Positions 60,228-64,000 of a DNA stretch of 64,000 nt are shown here, piece by piece; positions within the stretch are counted from its first letter, which is position 1; every line of letters begins with the position of its first letter. The translations under genes and the position numbers were made by a program. Source of the stretch: an uncultured Verrucomicrobia subdivision 3 bacterium (GTDB taxonomy: Bacteria > Verrucomicrobiota > Verrucomicrobiia > Limisphaerales > UBA11358). The notes beneath the pieces are model-generated. The model saw nothing but the letters and a program-made list of their open reading frames with translations, searched no databases and was not told where the DNA came from. The stretch lies in assembly GCA_903872345.1 (NCBI GenBank), contig CAIQKM010000108.1, positions 124,001 through 188,000 of the forward strand, written 5' to 3'.

Positions 60228-61604
60228 ATGAATCTATCCCCCACAACGATGAACCCGCACCGTTCCCGCCGCTCCGGCGAGAACGGTTCCGTGCTCATCA
60301 TTGTGCTCTGGATCAGCATCGGCCTCGTCAGCATCGCGCTCTATTTCGCCAACTCGATGAATTATGAGTTGCAGGCCGCCGACAACCGTGTGGACGGCAT
60401 CGCCGCCGAACAGGCCATCGAAGGCGCCGCGCGGTACGTCTCCTACGCCCTCCTGAATTACGCCACCAACGGCGCCATGCCCGACAACACCCAGATTCAG
60501 TGCGCCGCCGTTCCGGTGGGTGATGCGAAATTCTGGATCATCGGCCGCGACCCGAGCGGCACGCCCTCCACTGAGCCGTATTTCGGCCTCGTGGACGAAG
60601 GCGGCAAACTGAACCTGAACAACACCAGCACCAACGTGTTTCAGTACCTGCCGAACATCACCACCGACTTTGCCAATGCCATCATGGACTGGCGCGGCAC
60701 GAATGGCATTGTCTCGCTGGATTACGCTTCCCAGGGCTACGACGCCAAAAATTCCCCCTTTGAAACCGTGGATGAACTGCGTCTCGTGTACGGCGCCACC
60801 ATGGACATGCTCGTGGGCGAGGACATCAACCGCAACGGCGTCCTCGACAAAAACGAAAAAGATCTCAACAGCAACGGCGAACTCGATTCCGGCCTGTTCG
60901 AATACACCACCGTCTATACCCGCGAACCCAATTTTCATGCCGACGGCTCCTCGCTTACCAACGTGAACACGGCCACGCAGAGCAAGCTGTCCACGCTCTT
61001 TCAGGATGCCGGCACGAGTAGCGCCACCAGCATGGCCCAATCCCTCTATCGCAGCATTCATCCGACCGGGCGGGCGGCGAACAATTGCAACGGCCTCTTT
61101 GACCTCTGCCTCCGCTTGAAAAACGCCGGCATGAGTTCCGATGATTTTGGAAAAATCGCCAACAGCGTCACCACCGGCACCAACACTTACTTTCGCGGCC
61201 GCGTCAATGTCAACACCGCCAGCGGCGATGTCCTCACCGCCGTGTTCATGGGCCTCAATGTGGATGACCAGACCGCCGAAAGCGCGGCGCAGACGCTCCT
61301 GACCTACCGCGAGCAGAACGCCGGCAATCTTGCCTCGGTGGCCTGGATCATTGACGCCCTCGGCAACAACAGCCCCGTGGTCACCGCCCTGGCGAAAGGG
61401 GATTACGTGACCACCCACAGCTATCAGTTTGCCGCCGACATCGCGGCGGTCGGTCCGTTCGGCCGCGGCTACCGCCGTGTGAAATTCATTTTCGACCTGA
61501 GCGACGGCTCGCCCAAAATTCTTTATCGCCAGGATCTCAGCCGCCTCGGCTGGGCGCTCGGCGAAAAGGTGCGGCAGGATCTGGTCGCGAAAAACACGCA
61601 ATGA
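60228..61604 (+). CDS. gspK: GspK-like minor pseudopilin
   Basis: 458 residues. The N-terminal NG|SVLIIVLWISIGLVSIALYF has the GspK form, without Glu+5. The large globular part includes LVDEGGKLNLNN, MDWRGTNG, FETVDELRLVYGA and VNVNTASGDVLTAV, the wording of GspK saddle domains. It caps the pseudopilus tip with GspI and GspJ. Starts 1 bp after gspJ. Confidence 0.9.
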   Translation: MNLSPTTMNPHRSRRSGENGSVLIIVLWISIGLVSIALYFANSMNYELQAADNRVDGIAAEQAIEGAARYVSYALLNYATNGAMPDNTQIQCAAVPVGDAKFWIIGRDPSGTPSTEPYFGLVDEGGKLNLNNTSTNVFQYLPNITTDFANAIMDWRGTNGIVSLDYASQGYDAKNSPFETVDELRLVYGATMDMLVGEDINRNGVLDKNEKDLNSNGELDSGLFEYTTVYTREPNFHADGSSLTNVNTATQSKLSTLFQDAGTSSATSMAQSLYRSIHPTGRAANNCNGLFDLCLRLKNAGMSSDDFGKIANSVTTGTNTYFRGRVNVNTASGDVLTAVFMGLNVDDQTAESAAQTLLTYREQNAGNLASVAWIIDALGNNSPVVTALAKGDYVTTHSYQFAADIAAVGPFGRGYRRVKFIFDLSDGSPKILYRQDLSRLGWALGEKVRQDLVAKNTQ

Positions 61605-63052
61605 AACCTGACTTTAAATTCAAACCGCGGCGGCAAAAGAAACTGGCGGCCCTGCTCGGACTGACGCTCGACGGCAGCCGGCTCGAGGGCGTGGTGCTGC
61701 GCCGCAACAACGGGTCGCTCGCCCTGGGCCAGCAGTTCGCCGCCACCCTCACGCTCGATCCCCTCACCGCCGCGCCGGAGCTGGTCGGCCGCGAAATCCG
61801 CAACCAGCTTGATGCCGCCGGCATCCGCGAACGCCATTGCATCGTCGGCCTGCCCTTGAAATGGGTGCTGACCATGGCCACCGAGCTGCCGCCGCTGTCC
61901 GAAGCCGATGCCGCCAACCTCCTCGAAGTCGAGGCCGAACGCGGTTTCCACTCCGATGTCGCCACCCTCCAGATCGCCAGTTCGCGCGCCGCGCTGGCCG
62001 GGGACAAACAAAACGTCCTGCTCGCCGGCATTCCCTCCGCCCATCTCGTGGTGCTGGAAAAAGTCCTCGTCGCGGCCAAACTCAAGCCCGTCAGCTTCGG
62101 CCTCGGCCTGAGCGCCCTGCAACCGCCGGCCGATGAAAAATCCCAGGGTGTTCTGGCTCTTGCCATCGGCGAATCCAACGTTGCCCTGCAAATTTCCGCC
62201 GGCGGCGGCGTTCTGGCCCTCCGCACCATCGAGGGCGCCGTGGAAAATGAAAACGGCCAGCCCGTCCTCCAGGCGGAGATCGTCGCCCGCGAAACCCGCA
62301 TTTCCTACGGCCAGCTCCCCGATGAAGTCCGCAACGCCCTCAAGCGCATCCGCATCTTTGGACCGCAGGCACTCGCCCGCCGGCTCGCCGACGAACTGGA
62401 AATCCGGTTTGGTCCCATGGGTCTGCGCGTGGAAATCGTCGGCGGCTATGCCCCCGGCGAACTCGGCCTGCAACCGCCCGCCGAAGCCACCCTCTCGGGC
62501 GCCTTCAGCCTCGCCGCCCGCCGGCTCGCGGAACAAAAAAACCCGTTCGAATTTCTCCCGCCCAAGCCGACCGTCATCGAGCGCTTTGTCGCCAAATATT
62601 CCTCCGGCCGCCTGCGCACCACCGGCGCCGCCGTGGCCGCCGTGGTGGCCCTCGTCGCCGCCCTGTTCCTTTGGCAGCAGTTCCAGTTGCAACGCCTCGG
62701 TTCCCAGTGGAACGCCATGGCAGTTCGCGTGGGCCAGTTGCAGCACGTGCAGGACAACATCGTCCAGTATCGTCCCTGGTACGACGGCACATTCCCGAAC
62801 CTCGCCATCCTCCGCCAGCTCACCCTGTGTTTCACGGAAGATGGCTCCGTCACCGCCAAGAACATTGAAGTCCGCGACGGCAACACCATCACCTGCGCCG
62901 GCACCGCGCGCGATGTGCAGGCTCTCCTCGCGGTGGAAAAAAAACTCGCCGCCGTTCCCGGCATCACCGGCCTGCACCATGAACAAAGCCGTGGCAAATC
63001 GCCCATGCAATTTGTCCTGACCTTCCACTACAACAACGGAGGCGCCCATTGA
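61601..63052 (+). CDS. gspL: GspL-like (PilM/actin-like) assembly protein
   Basis: 483 residues. The N-terminal 300 form an actin-like cytoplasmic domain (LGLTLDGSRLEGVVL, CIVGLPLKWVLTMATELPPL), a membrane helix sits at about 339-360 (AAVVALVAALFLWQQF), and a small ferredoxin-like periplasmic domain ends the protein (ITCAGTARDVQALLAVEKKL). GspL links GspE to the membrane. Overlaps gspK by 4 bp. Confidence 0.82.
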   Translation: MKPDFKFKPRRQKKLAALLGLTLDGSRLEGVVLRRNNGSLALGQQFAATLTLDPLTAAPELVGREIRNQLDAAGIRERHCIVGLPLKWVLTMATELPPLSEADAANLLEVEAERGFHSDVATLQIASSRAALAGDKQNVLLAGIPSAHLVVLEKVLVAAKLKPVSFGLGLSALQPPADEKSQGVLALAIGESNVALQISAGGGVLALRTIEGAVENENGQPVLQAEIVARETRISYGQLPDEVRNALKRIRIFGPQALARRLADELEIRFGPMGLRVEIVGGYAPGELGLQPPAEATLSGAFSLAARRLAEQKNPFEFLPPKPTVIERFVAKYSSGRLRTTGAAVAAVVALVAALFLWQQFQLQRLGSQWNAMAVRVGQLQHVQDNIVQYRPWYDGTFPNLAILRQLTLCFTEDGSVTAKNIEVRDGNTITCAGTARDVQALLAVEKKLAAVPGITGLHHEQSRGKSPMQFVLTFHYNNGGAH

Positions 63053-63585
63053 AAATTGAGAACCGCCAGCAATTCCTGATCACCCTCACCATCGCGGCCG
63101 CCGCGCTGTATGTGGGCGTCAACTTCATCTACGGCCCGCTGTCCGACTGGTACTCCGCCCGCAGCGCGCAAATCAAGGATCTTCGCGCCCGCGTGAGCGA
63201 AGGCCGCAGCCTGCTCGCCCGCGACCGGGCCGTGCAAAACCACTGGAACGACATGCAGAGCAATTCCCTGCCCGCCGACACTTCCCTGGCCGAGCAGCAG
63301 CTCCTCAAGGCCGTGGATGAATGGTCCCGCGATTGCGGGGCCGAAGTCACCAGCCTCATGCCGCAATGGAAAAATGATTCCACCAATTACATGACCCTCA
63401 CCTGCCGCGTCGAAACGTCCGGCGACCTCGGCTCCCTCACCCGGTTCCTCTACGACCTGGAAAAGGGTCCCATGGCCATCCGGCTGGACACCGTCGAGCT
63501 CGGCGCCCATGACACCACCGGCCAGCAGATGACCATGAGCGTGGACATCGACGGCCTCGCGCTCGGCGCCAAGGAGACCAAATGA
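63049..63585 (+). CDS. gspM: GspM/PilO-like assembly protein
   Basis: 178 residues with a TTG start overlapping the previous stop (TTGA). One membrane helix (FLITLTIAAAALYVGVNFIY), a short coiled part (QIKDLRARVSEGRSLLARD) and a C-terminal ferredoxin-like domain (GDLGSLTRFLYDLEKGPMAI) match the T2SSM_b/PilO pattern. It partners GspL. Confidence 0.8.
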   Translation: MKIENRQQFLITLTIAAAALYVGVNFIYGPLSDWYSARSAQIKDLRARVSEGRSLLARDRAVQNHWNDMQSNSLPADTSLAEQQLLKAVDEWSRDCGAEVTSLMPQWKNDSTNYMTLTCRVETSGDLGSLTRFLYDLEKGPMAIRLDTVELGAHDTTGQQMTMSVDIDGLALGAKETK

Positions 63586-64000
63586 AACCCGCACCCCTGA
63601 TTCTCACCCTGCTCGCGTTCGCCCTCGCCGGCGGTTCGGCCGCGCTCGCCCAGTCGAACAAAGTGCCCGGCCCGGAGGACTACGGCTCGTTCAGCCGGTT
63701 CATCACCGACCGCAATATCTTTGATCCCAACCGCCAGCCGCATTACAGCAGCGGCGACCGCCCCCGGGTGCGCGTACACACCCACATCCCCGTTTCCGCC
63801 CCCTCGTTTGCCTTCGTCGGAGCCATGAACTACAGCAAGGGCCTGTTCGCCTTCTTCAGCGGCAACAGCGCCGAATACAAAAAAATTCTGGTCAACCAGC
63901 AGGACATCGCCGGCTACATCGTCAGCGATATTTCGCTAACCAGTGTCACCCTCGATTCCGCCGACAAGAAAGAACACTTGGAACTGAAGGTGGGCGACGT
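63582..64000 (+). CDS. GspC/PilP-like periplasmic protein (cut by window edge)
   Basis: Only the first 139 residues are visible. Signal peptide to about residue 23 (ending AALAQ), then ITDRNIFDPNRQP, a wording found in GspC/PilP homology regions, and a beta-rich part (AGYIVSDISLTSVTLDSAD, HLELKVGDV) like the GspC HR domain. In type II systems this piece links the inner-membrane platform to the GspD secretin, whose gene probably follows outside the window. Starts within the gspM stop codon (ATGA overlap). Confidence 0.75.
   Translation, partial: MKPAPLILTLLAFALAGGSAALAQSNKVPGPEDYGSFSRFITDRNIFDPNRQPHYSSGDRPRVRVHTHIPVSAPSFAFVGAMNYSKGLFAFFSGNSAEYKKILVNQQDIAGYIVSDISLTSVTLDSADKKEHLELKVGD

Overview
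The window looks like chromosomal DNA of a Verrucomicrobiota bacterium, most likely Limisphaerales/Pedosphaera-type. This is judged from protein style only: huge exported proteins with Ig-like 'YQWQFNGTNL' repeats, Calx-beta arrays and TIGR03803 repeats, a MoxR/DUF58/DUF4129 cluster, GC-rich codon use, few clear Shine-Dalgarno sites, and many short intergenic palindromes. I saw no rRNA, tRNA, CRISPR array or intact insertion sequence.

Layout. 0-7.3 kb: truncated LysM protein, radC, an ada-alkB alkylation-repair pair, and a moxR-DUF58-DUF4129 operon. 7.7-15.9 kb: a GT117-like membrane protein with TPRs, a decayed 5' fragment of dprA, a large exported RCC1/Ig protein, then intact dprA. 16-21 kb: GYF-domain membrane protein, a membrane-anchored pterin dehydratase, an MBL hydrolase, yajQ, a LuxR regulator and a zinc-ribbon protein, with two copies of an inverted-repeat element. 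21.5-29.4 kb: kdpABCDE. 29.4-33.5 kb: AT-richer accessory stretch with two orphan small genes, a TIGR03803-repeat exported protein and about 1.3 kb of repeat-laden noncoding DNA. 33.6-41.1 kb: one 2489-residue exported metallopeptidase/Calx-beta protein. 41.3-51.2 kb: redox and membrane genes around an ECF sigma factor. 51.3-54.1 kb: NtrC-type sigma-54 activator and a PaaK-like ligase. 54.4-64 kb: a type II secretion operon (E, F, G, H, I, J, K, L, M, C/P-like) running off the right edge.

Two regulatory circuits can be read from the DNA. First, six intergenic sites between 44.2 and 50.1 kb share TGTAAG(G/T), exactly 15 bp, then CGAC, each in front of a gene or operon: DinB (with a DedA/ATP-grasp fusion and NRDE genes), YHS, DUF1223, DUF2652, a four-gene Rieske/haem operon, and the zinc anti-sigma gene. 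With the ECF sigma gene in their midst, this looks like a complete local ECF regulon and is the best candidate for an undescribed system. Second, sigma-54 (-24/-12) promoter matches lie in front of both the secretion operon and the giant exported metallopeptidase. An NtrC-type activator is encoded 1.7 kb from the former, suggesting coordinated control of a secretion machine and possible cargo.
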